A stretch of DNA of 64,000 nt from Peptoniphilus duerdenii ATCC BAA-1640 (lineage in GTDB: Bacteria > Bacillota > Clostridia > Tissierellales > Peptoniphilaceae). Below the pieces are notes generated by a model, which saw only the letters and a program-made list of their open reading frames with translations, was not told the DNA's origin and did no database searches. The stretch is from the NCBI RefSeq assembly GCF_000146345.1, contig NZ_GL397071.1:1213948-1277947 (forward strand), given 5' to 3'. How positions within the stretch are numbered: the stretch's first letter is position 1; each line of letters begins with the position of its first letter. Position numbers and translations under genes: made by a program. This document shows, piece by piece, positions 44,269-52,674 of the stretch.

Positions 44269-45675
44269 ATGAAAAGACTATTAATTAAGAATGGTACTAT
44301 TATTTCCGCTACATCTGAATATGTGGCTGACATATTAGTTGAAGGAGAAAAAATAAAAGAAATCGGTATAGATCTACCGGTAGATGGCTGTGAAGTTATA
44401 GATGCTACTGGCAAGTATGTATTCCCTGGTGGAGTAGATGAGCACGTGCACATGGGACCTTTTGGATCCTATTCATTCGAAACTTCTCATGCAGCACTAG
44501 TGGGTGGAACTACAACTATAGTAGACTTCGCTCCACAATTCAAAGGTAAGACTCTTATTGAATCTCTGCAAGAGCATGAAAAAGAAAACGCAATAGGCAA
44601 GGCATCTTGTGACTATTCATTCCACTCAATGGTAATGGACAACGATCCAGATCTACTTATGAGAAGTATTCCAGAGCTTGCTAAAAACGGAGTTGCTAAC
44701 ATAAAATTCTTCATGGCATACAAGGGAACACCTTTCTATGCAAATGATGAACTTATTATAAAAGGAATGACTGAAGCTAAGAAATATGGTTTAACATCCA
44801 TGCTTCACTGTGAAAACGGAGACTTCATCGAAGCTTTAGCTAAAAAATACAAGGCTGAAGGAGTTAAAGATCCTATAGGACACTCCCTATCTAGACCACC
44901 AATAGTTGAAGACGAAGCAACATTTAGAGGAATTGAAATGGCGAAGATCGCTGACTGTCCGCTATTTGTAGTACACGTTTCTACTAAGAATGCAATGAAA
45001 TTTGTAAAACAAGCTAGAGAAGAAGGATACAGCGTATATGGAGAAACATGTACACACTACCTAACTCTAGACGAGTCAAACTTCTTAAAACCTGACTTCG
45101 AAGGTGGAAAGTACGTATGTGCACCAGCACTTAGAACCAAAGATCACTTAGAAGCACTATGGGATGGAGTTGACAAGGGATACTTGACAGCAGTTGGTTC
45201 TGATAATGCTGCAGTTATAGGTGGATTCGAATCTAAGAAAAAAGGTATCGATGATTTCACAAAGATTCCTAACGGATGTCCGGGTATGCAAAACAGACTT
45301 TATATGATGTGGACTCAAGGCGTTATGAAAAATAGAATTACAAGACAGAGATTCGTTGAACTAACTTCAACTAACCCTGCAAAAGTTTGTGGATTCTATC
45401 CTCAAAAGGGAGCTATACTTCCAGGATCAGATGCAGACATCGTAATCTACAACCCAGAAGTTAAGGGCACTATCACATTCAAAGATAACTACGAAGGCAG
45501 TGACTACGAAACTTACGAAGGATTCGAAAGATCTGGAATATGTGAAAAAGTATTCTTAAGAGGAAAGTTAATGGCTGAAAATGGAAAGTATGTAGGCGAA
45601 AAGGGAACAGGAAGATACATCAAGCAAAAAGCATACGCACTTCCATACGACAGATACGTTCCAAGAAAAAAATAA
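44269..45675 (+). CDS. Dihydropyrimidinase/hydantoinase
   Basis: The protein is 468 residues, full length for the cyclic amidohydrolase family. Metal ligands are visible: HxH in GGVDEHVHMGPFG, the carbamylated Lys in NIKFFMAYKG, His in MLHCENG, His in FVVHVS, and Asp in VGSDNAAV. It opens hydantoin or dihydropyrimidine rings; next to the carbamoylsarcosine amidase, N-methylhydantoin is a reasonable substrate, though it lacks the ATP-dependent HyuAB form. No transporter is adjacent. Confidence 0.87.
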   Translation: MKRLLIKNGTIISATSEYVADILVEGEKIKEIGIDLPVDGCEVIDATGKYVFPGGVDEHVHMGPFGSYSFETSHAALVGGTTTIVDFAPQFKGKTLIESLQEHEKENAIGKASCDYSFHSMVMDNDPDLLMRSIPELAKNGVANIKFFMAYKGTPFYANDELIIKGMTEAKKYGLTSMLHCENGDFIEALAKKYKAEGVKDPIGHSLSRPPIVEDEATFRGIEMAKIADCPLFVVHVSTKNAMKFVKQAREEGYSVYGETCTHYLTLDESNFLKPDFEGGKYVCAPALRTKDHLEALWDGVDKGYLTAVGSDNAAVIGGFESKKKGIDDFTKIPNGCPGMQNRLYMMWTQGVMKNRITRQRFVELTSTNPAKVCGFYPQKGAILPGSDADIVIYNPEVKGTITFKDNYEGSDYETYEGFERSGICEKVFLRGKLMAENGKYVGEKGTGRYIKQKAYALPYDRYVPRKK

Positions 45676-45689
45676 AAATTTAAATTTAG

Positions 45690-45715
45690 AGGGAGAGTTT
45701 AACTCTCCTTTTTTA
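45690..45715 (+). terminator. Terminator after the hydantoinase gene
   Basis: GGAGAGT/ACTCTCC with a TTA loop and T6. Confidence 0.8.
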
Positions 45716-45879
45716 ATGGACAACAAAATTTTTGAGTTTTGATTAATGGTAATAACAGCGCTATAATAAAATTAAGAAGGTAAAAAATGTTAATCAATCA
45801 ATTAGTAAGTTATTTAGTCATAAATTTTATAAAGTAAAAATTAATTTAAATAGTATTTTTTAAAAACTTTCGATTTTAC

Positions 45880-45899
45880 TTGCAATTACATAATTGCAA
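45880..45899 (+). promoter_or_regulatory. Palindrome upstream of the XRE regulator
   Basis: TTGCAATT-ACAT-AATTGCAA is a perfect 8-base inverted repeat. A TTGACA lies 8 bases downstream (45907). It may be the regulator's own operator. Confidence 0.45.
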
Positions 45900-45982
45900 C
45901 CAATAGTTGACAAATATCTAGGTATAGTTGATAGAAATAAAACACATTGTTTAGTAAAATTTTAAAAGAAAGGAGGACTTAT

Positions 45983-46399
45983 ATGAATCTTTCGGATCGA
46001 ATAAGAGAACTTAGAAAAATTAAAGGTATTTCTCAAGATGAACTCGCTGAAAAGCTAGGAGTTTCACGCCAAGCTATATCAAAATGGGAAAACGAGCAAA
46101 GTATACCTGATATTGACAAGATTATTATGTTAAGCGATTATTTTGAGGTTTCAACTGATTATTTACTAAAGGGAGTTGAAACTGTAAAATCAATGAATAA
46201 AAAATATAAAAACCTATTTCTTTTAAGTTTTGCTATTGTGTTTGCATTAGTATCATGTGTGTTGTCTTTTTCGGCAAATAGATTTAGACGAGATGAAATT
46301 CTTATGATTTCTATTGCTGGAGCCTTTGTAGGATTGGCAGTTGGATTTGTAGTTTTGTATATTATAAAATCTCTAAAGAAGGAAGACTTGACTAAGTGA
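45983..46399 (+). CDS. XRE-family HTH regulator with two membrane segments
   Basis: The protein is 138 residues. The HTH reads IRELRKIKGISQDELAEKLG then VSRQAISKWENEQSIPDIDK. After residue ~75, two membrane segments follow (NLFLLSFAIVFALVSCVLSF and MISIAGAFVGLAVGFVVLYII). This is the common layout of membrane-tethered XRE regulators. ATG 45983 behind AAAGGAGGACTTAT is chosen over an upstream in-frame start. Single-gene unit. Confidence 0.85.
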   Translation: MNLSDRIRELRKIKGISQDELAEKLGVSRQAISKWENEQSIPDIDKIIMLSDYFEVSTDYLLKGVETVKSMNKKYKNLFLLSFAIVFALVSCVLSFSANRFRRDEILMISIAGAFVGLAVGFVVLYIIKSLKKEDLTK

Positions 46400-46587
46400 T
46401 GAAGGACAAGGCTGTAGAAGAAAGCGGCATTTAGAAATTGAAATCAATAACAAAAAAATATTTTATATTAAATAATCGTTCTGAAAAATATAGTTTAATA
46501 AAAAAACTGATTTTTGATTAATAATAAATCGAGGGTTATAATAAAATTACGAATGTAAAAATGTTCATAAATCAAAAGGAGATTTTT

Positions 46588-47151
46588 ATGAAAAAAGAAA
46601 TTAAGACCACTGCAGCTATTTTTCCTATGCCTGTGCTTATGATTTCAACTTTTAATGAAGATGGAACTGTGGACGTGATGAATGCGGCTTGGGGAACTAT
46701 GTTAAGTCCGGATATGGTTGCTCTAAATCTATCTGAAACTCACAAGACCGTTGAAAATATAAAGGAGAAAAAAGGATTTGTAGTCCACATCGCAGATGCG
46801 AAACATATGGTGGAAGCAGATTGGTTCGGAGTTGTAAGCGGAAGAAAAGATAAGGACAAGTTTGCAAAATCCAAGATGACTTTTGAAAAATCTAAGCTAG
46901 TTGATGCTCCTATCATCAATGAATTTCCAATTGCAATGGAATGTGAATTTATAGAGTATCAAGGCGGTGAAAGAGGTATCGGAGTAATCGGAAAAGTTCT
47001 AAGAACCTCTGTCGAAGAAGCTAATCTAAAAGATGGCAAGGTGGACGTGGATTCACTAGAAGCTATTGCTTTTGATCCATTTACAAGTGGATATTACAAA
47101 GTAGGCGGAAGAGTCGGCAATGCTTTTAAGGATGGATTTGAACTTAAATAG
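46588..47151 (+). CDS. Flavin reductase-family (flavoredoxin-like) protein
   Basis: The protein is 187 residues. FPMPVLMISTFNEDGTVDVM and AAWGTMLSPDMVALNLSETHKTVENI match the FMN-binding split-barrel flavin reductase domain. These proteins reduce flavins or transfer electrons in anaerobes. ATG 46588 behind AAAGGAG is used instead of an in-frame ATG at 46561. Single-gene unit with a 160-base AT-rich leader. Confidence 0.85.
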   Translation: MKKEIKTTAAIFPMPVLMISTFNEDGTVDVMNAAWGTMLSPDMVALNLSETHKTVENIKEKKGFVVHIADAKHMVEADWFGVVSGRKDKDKFAKSKMTFEKSKLVDAPIINEFPIAMECEFIEYQGGERGIGVIGKVLRTSVEEANLKDGKVDVDSLEAIAFDPFTSGYYKVGGRVGNAFKDGFELK

Positions 47152-47336
47152 ATAGATTGCATTTAATGTAAAATAAGAAGTGCCGTATTATAAAATTTAA
47201 AATCATATAATCCAAAATACAGATGTAAAAGATAAAAAAAGATTAAGTATTATGTTTTTAATCTTAGTTTTGCTAGGAACTACAGGTTTTCCAAATATAG
47301 GTTTGGCAAGTTATATATGAAGTGAGAAGATATAGA

Positions 47337-47744
47337 ATGAAAAGTTTGAAAGATAGAGATATTATATCTGAGAGAATTATTGAAGGTTTTACTTATGATC
47401 CAAAGTTAATAGTTCATGCAATTTTTGAGATTTCTGAATATTTAGGTCATAGTATGCAAAACCCAATCTTTCCGGCAGTATTTAGTTTGAGCCAATATTT
47501 GACATGGGAAGAGCATGATAAATTATTAGATGTATTTTTTGAGATTGCTAGAAATAAAGATGAGTATATTGATTTTATTAGTATTAAGAAAAAACTATTA
47601 GAAGAAATTCCAGCTCTATCAGGTTTAAATGATAGCTGTATAGCTTCGCTTATTAAGCTTTACGCGAGAATTTATGTTCCAGAGTTATATAATTTTGCAA
47701 TGACAAGACTTGGTGAGTATGAATTTAAAACTGAGGGAAAATAG
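47337..47744 (+). CDS. Uncharacterised small protein
   Basis: The protein is 135 residues, helical, without signal or membrane segment. It opens MKSLKDRDIISERIIEGFTYDPKL; I do not recognise a family. The start is uncertain: a GTG at 47322 is in frame but the ATG at 47337 is more plausible, and neither has a strong ribosome binding site. A short hydrophobic frame (LILVLLGTTGFPNIGLASYI) just upstream looks like a gene scrap. Confidence 0.4.
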   Translation: MKSLKDRDIISERIIEGFTYDPKLIVHAIFEISEYLGHSMQNPIFPAVFSLSQYLTWEEHDKLLDVFFEIARNKDEYIDFISIKKKLLEEIPALSGLNDSCIASLIKLYARIYVPELYNFAMTRLGEYEFKTEGK

Positions 47745-47816
47745 TAAAAGTTATAAAATACAAAAAAAGTACTACTATTTTTCAAATAATGTTTATGAAT
47801 AGAATTAATCATAGTG

Positions 47817-47853
47817 AGACAAATCTAAATTAAAAGAGATGTCTCAATTTTTA
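47817..47853 (+). terminator. Hairpin terminator after the small protein
   Basis: GAGACA/TGTCTC enclose an A/T-rich loop and lead to a T5 tail. Confidence 0.55.
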
Positions 47854-47904
47854 TTTAAAAGTAAAATATAAATTGTAAAAATTACAAAATTTAATTTAAA
47901 ACAC

Positions 47905-47952
47905 AAAGACCAAGATATTCTAATTGTAAGAAGTAGCCTTGGTCTTTTTTAT
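47905..47952 (+). terminator. Second hairpin terminator
   Basis: AAGACCAAG/CTTGGTCTT with a 22-base loop and T6. Apart from the two hairpins, 47745-48078 holds nothing recognisable. Confidence 0.65.
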
Positions 47953-48078
47953 TTGAATGATGAAGTTAATGAGATAATCTATGCTAAAATTCAAGAATAT
48001 AAGATAAATTATCTTGTTAAATTATTTTGTAAATTTTATAATTTAATTAGATAGAGAATTAAAATAAAAGGAGATAAA

Positions 48079-48612
48079 ATGAAAATTAGAAAAGCAATTG
48101 CAAGTGATATAGATGCCATTGAGAGAATATACAATGAAATTCATCTGGCAGAGAAAAATGGTGAAGCAAATGTTGGTTGGGAAATGGGAGTGTATCCTGT
48201 TCGCAAAACTGCTGAAGACGCTCTTAAAAGAGAAGATCTTTTTGTGCTTGAAGACGATGGAGTTATTATCGGTAGCGGAATAATCAATCAGAACCAAGTC
48301 GATGTTTATGCTAATGCCAATTGGAGATACAAAGCTGATCCATCGGAAGTAATGGTATTTCACACTCTTGTAATCGATCCGAATAAAAAGGGAAAAGGCT
48401 ATGGCAGAGCTTTTATGAAATTTTATGAAGAATATGCACTACAAAATAATTGCAAATATCTGCGCATTGATACTAATGAAAAAAATAAAGTTGCTAGAAG
48501 AATCTATAAATCTCTTGGATATGAGGAAATTGGAATGATTCCATGTACATTTAATGGAGTCGAAGGCGTGAACCTAGTATTGATAGAAAAATATTTAAAA
48601 AATAATATATAA
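48079..48612 (+). CDS. GNAT-family N-acetyltransferase
   Basis: The protein is 177 residues. The GNAT motif A reads VMVFHTLVIDPNKKGKGYGR and motif B LRIDTNEKNKVARRIYKSLG. AAGGAG precedes the ATG. Substrate unknown. It is convergent with the HerA-like gene and both share the hairpin between. Confidence 0.82.
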   Translation: MKIRKAIASDIDAIERIYNEIHLAEKNGEANVGWEMGVYPVRKTAEDALKREDLFVLEDDGVIIGSGIINQNQVDVYANANWRYKADPSEVMVFHTLVIDPNKKGKGYGRAFMKFYEEYALQNNCKYLRIDTNEKNKVARRIYKSLGYEEIGMIPCTFNGVEGVNLVLIEKYLKNNI

Positions 48613-48615
48613 AAT

Positions 48616-48651
48616 GAAAAAGACTGGAAAACAAATCCCAGTCTTTTTTGT
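48616..48651. terminator. Bidirectional terminator between convergent genes
   Basis: AAAAAGACTGG/CCCAGTCTTTTTT has a T tail on both strands and separates the GNAT and HerA-like genes. Confidence 0.8.
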
Positions 48652-48652
48652 G

Positions 48653-50140
48653 TTATCTTCTTTTTTTAATTGAACCGAGGAGACCTCTTGCGATTTCTCG
48701 ACCGATAGTTCTAGTAATTGTGCCAAGCATTGAGTCTATGCCCTTGTCGATGTAAGTCTTTTGGCTGCGACTGGATTTCTTAGCTCTTTCCAATTCTTTT
48801 CTTTGAGCTTCCAGTTCTTTCTGTCTTTCTGCTTCTAATTTTTCTTTCTCAGCTTCCAATTTTTCTTTTTCGATTCTTTCTAACAAAACTTCGTAGGCAG
48901 ACTCTCTGTCGATTGCATCCTTGTACTTTGCATAAAGTGGAGAAGAGTTAACCAAAGCTCTATACTCATCATCGGTTAGAGTTGCAAAAGATGAATGAGG
49001 CGGAAGGATAAGTGCCTTGTCTGCCACAGTTGGCGCGCCACTTTCATCTGCAAATGAAACCAAGGCTTCACCTGTCCTAAGATTTATTATTTCCTCTTTG
49101 ATGTCCATGGATTCATCCTGTCTAAATGTATCTGCAACAGCATTTATTGCCTTTAGTTCCTTTGGTGAATAAGCCCTTAGCTGATGAACGATTCTGTTTG
49201 AAAGTTGTGAAGAAATAGTTTCTGGCACATCGAGAGGATTTTGAGTGATGAAAAATACACCCACACCCTTACTGCGAACTAGACGAACCACTTGAATAAT
49301 CTTATCTTGAAGCACCTTAGGAGTGTTGTTAAAGAGTAGATGAGCTTCGTCAAAGAAGAACACAAGCTTAGGTCTGTCCAAGTCTCCAACTTCCGGGAAG
49401 TTTTCATATATTTCTGAAAGCAGGTATAGTAGAAGCATGGAGTAGAGAAGTGGATTTGAAATCAGTTTCGTTGCATTCAAAATATTTACAACACCCTTGC
49501 CACTTGCATCGGTTCTAATTAGATCTCCAATGTCTATTGCAGGCTCTCCAAAGAATAAATCTCCGCCAGCATCTTCAATGAAGAGAAGTTTTCTAGAAAT
49601 GGCAGAGAGACTTTGACTGGCAACATTTCCATAGGTTTTACTGATTTCGTCCTTGTGATCGCCGACGAAATTTATAACCTGTTTAAGATCTTTTAAGTCA
49701 ATTAGCAGTAGACCTTCGCTATCTGCAACCTTGAAAATAATATTTAAAACACCAGTTTGAGTATCGTTTAGTTCCAAAATATTTGCGAGCATGAGAGGAC
49801 CCATCTCAGAAACAGTTACTCTTAGAGGAATTCCTTTTTCGCCGTATATATCCCACATGTTAACAGGATAATTTTTAAACTCAAAGTCAGGGATTTTAAG
49901 TTCATCAAGCCTTGACTTTAGTTTGTCATTCATCGCTCCAGACTTAGAAATATTTGCGAGATCGCCCTTTACATCCGCGAGGATGGTTGGAACCCCAGCA
50001 TCAGAAAGACCTTCCGTAAGCACCTTTAGAGTGACAGTCTTACCCGTTCCGGTGGCGCCACTGATAAGACCATGTCTATTAATTTTATTTAAAAGAATGT
50101 AATTTTCCGTTTTTCCCTTACCAATCAAAATTTTATCCAT
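48653..50140 (-). CDS. HerA-like (DUF853) ATPase
   Basis: The protein is 495 residues. Walker A is GATGTGKTVTLKVL (~residue 31) and Walker B LVFFFDEAHLLF. The arginine-rich C-terminus follows a long Glu/Lys coiled coil (~residues 415-455, KEKLEAEKEKLEAERQKEL). This is the YjgR/DUF853 type of HerA/FtsK-like helicase-related ATPase, whose role is not established. GGAGGTTCTC precedes the ATG. No nuclease partner such as NurA is next to it, so a defence role is not supported. Confidence 0.87.
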   Translation of the reverse strand: MDKILIGKGKTENYILLNKINRHGLISGATGTGKTVTLKVLTEGLSDAGVPTILADVKGDLANISKSGAMNDKLKSRLDELKIPDFEFKNYPVNMWDIYGEKGIPLRVTVSEMGPLMLANILELNDTQTGVLNIIFKVADSEGLLLIDLKDLKQVINFVGDHKDEISKTYGNVASQSLSAISRKLLFIEDAGGDLFFGEPAIDIGDLIRTDASGKGVVNILNATKLISNPLLYSMLLLYLLSEIYENFPEVGDLDRPKLVFFFDEAHLLFNNTPKVLQDKIIQVVRLVRSKGVGVFFITQNPLDVPETISSQLSNRIVHQLRAYSPKELKAINAVADTFRQDESMDIKEEIINLRTGEALVSFADESGAPTVADKALILPPHSSFATLTDDEYRALVNSSPLYAKYKDAIDRESAYEVLLERIEKEKLEAEKEKLEAERQKELEAQRKELERAKKSSRSQKTYIDKGIDSMLGTITRTIGREIARGLLGSIKKRR

Positions 50141-50282
50141 GAGAACCTCCTTTAATATCTAACTTAATTATAGCAAATAATAGGCAACTTCACAGAAAAT
50201 AACCATAAAATCTGTTTAAAAATGTATTTACATTTGGTATATTGAAATTATTATAATAAATATTTTTAATAAAGAGGAAACG

Positions 50283-50735
50283 ATGAACGACAGAATAAGA
50301 AAATATTGGGAAAGATTTTGCGAAGAGAAAAATATTTCAAAAGATACGAAATTTGAAGCATGGAGTTTTGGAAGTACTAGAGAGATGGCTGATGAATTGG
50401 CGGAATTAGTAAAGAAAAATATCAAGACAGCTACCACATCTGCCTACGAACTATATGAAGAAGACGAATCTATCCCAGAAGTAGGAGAATACAATATTAT
50501 TTTAAATGGATCCGATGAACCGGTATGTATAATCGCAACAAAAGAAGTAAAAATAGTTCCTTATAATGAGATTACACCTGAGCATGCTTGGCGAGAAGGA
50601 GAAGGGGACAGGACTTATGAATACTGGAGAAAGGTTCATGATGAATTTTTTGAAGAAGAATACAAAAATATGGGAAAAAATTTTTGTGAAGACGCACCTA
50701 TGGTGTGCGAAGTATTTGAGAAAGTGTGGGGTTAA
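50283..50735 (+). CDS. ASCH-domain protein
   Basis: The protein is 150 residues. TTSAYELYEEDESIPEVGEYNI, the EPVCIIATKEVKIVPYNEIT strand and HAWREGEGDRTYEYWRKVH are typical of the ASCH fold, related to PUA RNA-binding domains. One member class hydrolyses N4-acetylcytidine. GAGGAAACG precedes the ATG. The left copy of the citrate-flanking repeat begins 18 bases after its stop. Confidence 0.87.
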   Translation: MNDRIRKYWERFCEEKNISKDTKFEAWSFGSTREMADELAELVKKNIKTATTSAYELYEEDESIPEVGEYNIILNGSDEPVCIIATKEVKIVPYNEITPEHAWREGEGDRTYEYWRKVHDEFFEEEYKNMGKNFCEDAPMVCEVFEKVWG

Positions 50736-50752
50736 GTGTTGATAATTATTTT

Positions 50753-51131
50753 CATAGCAGAAGCATTTTATTTTCACAGCTGAGAGACTCTATTAAGAAA
50801 AAATTTGTTGAAAAAACCAAAGGAAGACAGTCACCCTGAGAGGCAGTCGAGTTCTGCAAATCAGCCTTCACTTTGCTTCGCTTCTTTGGAACTCTTTGCA
50901 CGAGACCTGCAACGAAATCAAAGATTTCGGATAGGGATTAGAGGATTTTCAAAGAAAACCAAAAGGAAGGCAGTCACCCTGAGCGGAGGGTGGAGCAAGG
51001 CGGAACCCGTAGTCGAATGGGTCTAACCATGGTGGGGTTAAGTTTGGATGATTTTACTTGCAGAGACTAGGTTAAATATAGCAACTACCCGTTCGACTCA
51101 CTTCGTTCGCTCAGGGTGACTGTAGTTGGGA
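50753..51131 (+). repeat. Long intergenic repeat, left copy, flanking the citrate island
   Basis: Bases 50811-50939 match 61031-61160 at over 90%, and weaker similarity extends to both sides (50753-51131 against 60988-61282). Landmarks are CAGTCACCCTGAGAGGCAGT on the left and GCTCAGGGTGACTG on the right, which are inverted to each other, plus an internal second CAGTCACCCTGAG at 50971. No protein-coding frame is credible. A further unit (AGTGTTGATAATTATTTTC) repeats at 50736 and 51161. The whole 50736-51490 stretch lacks a gene. Confidence 0.8.
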
Positions 51132-51490
51132 GAAAGAATAGGTAAACTCTGGTGGAGCTAAGTGTTGATAATTATTTTCGTAGCGGAAATTTTTTCACGC
51201 CAAGGAACAGACCATGTCGAAGCTATTGAAAAAGAAAGCGATGGATTGTTTAGCGAATCCACTATATATTGGAAAAATCGAAAATGAATATTTAATGTCG
51301 TAAAGCGTAAAGTACTTTGTGGATTAGTTAAACTCATAGTGTAAATTAATCTGCAAAGTATTTTTTTATATATGATAAATATAGATTGCATTTAGATTGT
51401 ACTTAAACGACTAGCCTATTTAATTGTTTTTTATTTGTTGTAAAATGGTATTTGAAACTATGAAAATATTTTCTGAAGAGGAGGAAAGAA

Positions 51491-51784
51491 ATGGATATCA
51501 AAAAAAATGCAAAAGCTGGAACATTGGAATCTAGTGATGCTGAAGTTGAAGTTTTCCCAAGTGAAAAATTAGAGATTGAAGTAAAAAGTACTGTTTATGC
51601 TCAATTTGGCAAACAAATCGAAGATGTAATTAAAAAAGTAGTAGAAAATTTCGATGTAAAAAGCGGAAAAATAAAGGTAGATGACAGAGGTGCTCTTGAT
51701 TGCACAATAAAGTCAAGAGTCGAAACAGCTATCTTTAGAGCAAATGACATGACAGAAAATCTACCATGGGGGGATAGGATATGA
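51491..51784 (+). CDS. citD: Citrate lyase acyl carrier protein (gamma)
   Basis: The protein is 97 residues. It carries the phosphoribosyl-dephospho-CoA prosthetic group; the attachment serine is Ser14 in AGTLESSDAEV. The QFGKQIEDVIKKVVENF and TVYAQFG blocks fit CitD. GAGGAGGAAAGAA precedes the ATG. It overlaps citE by 4 bases and opens the citrate operon. Confidence 0.95.
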   Translation: MDIKKNAKAGTLESSDAEVEVFPSEKLEIEVKSTVYAQFGKQIEDVIKKVVENFDVKSGKIKVDDRGALDCTIKSRVETAIFRANDMTENLPWGDRI

Positions 51785-52674
51785 GAAGAAGCATAAGAAG
51801 AACCATGATGTTTCTCAATGCTCAAAGGGCATCTTTGGTAAAAGACGCATACATATATGGAGCAGATTGTGTAATTTTAGACCTTGAAGATGCAGTTAGT
51901 CCTAATGAAAAAGATTCTGCAAGAGTTCAATTATATAACACTCTAAAATCTGTTGACTATGGTGAGACAGAAGTTTGGGTAAGGATCAACGCCACAGACA
52001 GCCCATATTGGAAGGAAGACGTTAGAGCTTCAGTTGCAGGTGGCTGTGACGGTATAAGAATACCAATGTGTGAAACAAAAGAACAGGTTGAAATAGTAGA
52101 AGAATTTGTAGAAGAATGCGAGAAAGAATTTAACAAGGAAGTGGGATCTACCATGTTAATGGCAGCCCTAGAAACACCTCTTGCTATTATAAATTGCTAT
52201 GAAATCTGCAAATCAAGCGATAGGCTTATGGGAGTTGCTCTATCAGGTGGAGACTTTGCAAGGACAATGCACGCTACAACAACAAAAACTGGTGAAGAAT
52301 ATTTCCTAGCCCGTTCTCAAATGCTACTATCAGCAAGAGCTGCTGGAGTTATGTGCTTCGATACAGTTTATACAGACCTTGATGATGAAGAAAGCTTAAG
52401 ACGTGAAACTGAAATGATTAAAAACATGGGATTTGATGGGAAATCTATCATTTCACCTAAACAAATAGATATTGTTCATGATGTCTTCACTCCAAGTGAG
52501 AAAGAAATTGCAAATGCCCAAAGAGTTATCCTTGCTGTACAAGAGGCCAAAGAAGCTGGTATTGGTGTAGTAGTTGTAAACGGAAAAATGGTTGACAACG
52601 CTCACGTAGAAGGATCTTACAGGACACTTGAAATGGCAAAGGCTGCAGGAAAATATGAGGGAGAATTAGTATGA
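51781..52674 (+). CDS. citE: Citrate lyase beta subunit (citryl-ACP lyase)
   Basis: The protein is 297 residues. RRTMMFLNAQRASLVKDAYIYG, CVILDLEDAVSPNEKDSAR and WVRINATDSPYW are the classic CitE motifs. It splits citryl-ACP into acetyl-ACP and oxaloacetate. It overlaps both citD and citF as ATGA-type junctions. Confidence 0.96.
   Translation: MRRSIRRTMMFLNAQRASLVKDAYIYGADCVILDLEDAVSPNEKDSARVQLYNTLKSVDYGETEVWVRINATDSPYWKEDVRASVAGGCDGIRIPMCETKEQVEIVEEFVEECEKEFNKEVGSTMLMAALETPLAIINCYEICKSSDRLMGVALSGGDFARTMHATTTKTGEEYFLARSQMLLSARAAGVMCFDTVYTDLDDEESLRRETEMIKNMGFDGKSIISPKQIDIVHDVFTPSEKEIANAQRVILAVQEAKEAGIGVVVVNGKMVDNAHVEGSYRTLEMAKAAGKYEGELV

Noticed and set aside
48653-50140. HerA-like ATPase as part of a defence system
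   Set aside because: No nuclease or SIR2 partner is adjacent; the neighbours are a GNAT enzyme and an ASCH protein. It fits the stand-alone DUF853/YjgR type.
50805-51026. Open reading frame inside the left citrate-flanking repeat
   Set aside because: Same repeat as at 60988; the frame is not kept between the copies.
50811-51123. CRISPR-like array
   Set aside because: There are repeated units such as CAGTCACCCTGAG, but only two or three, unevenly spaced and partly inverted, with no cas genes.
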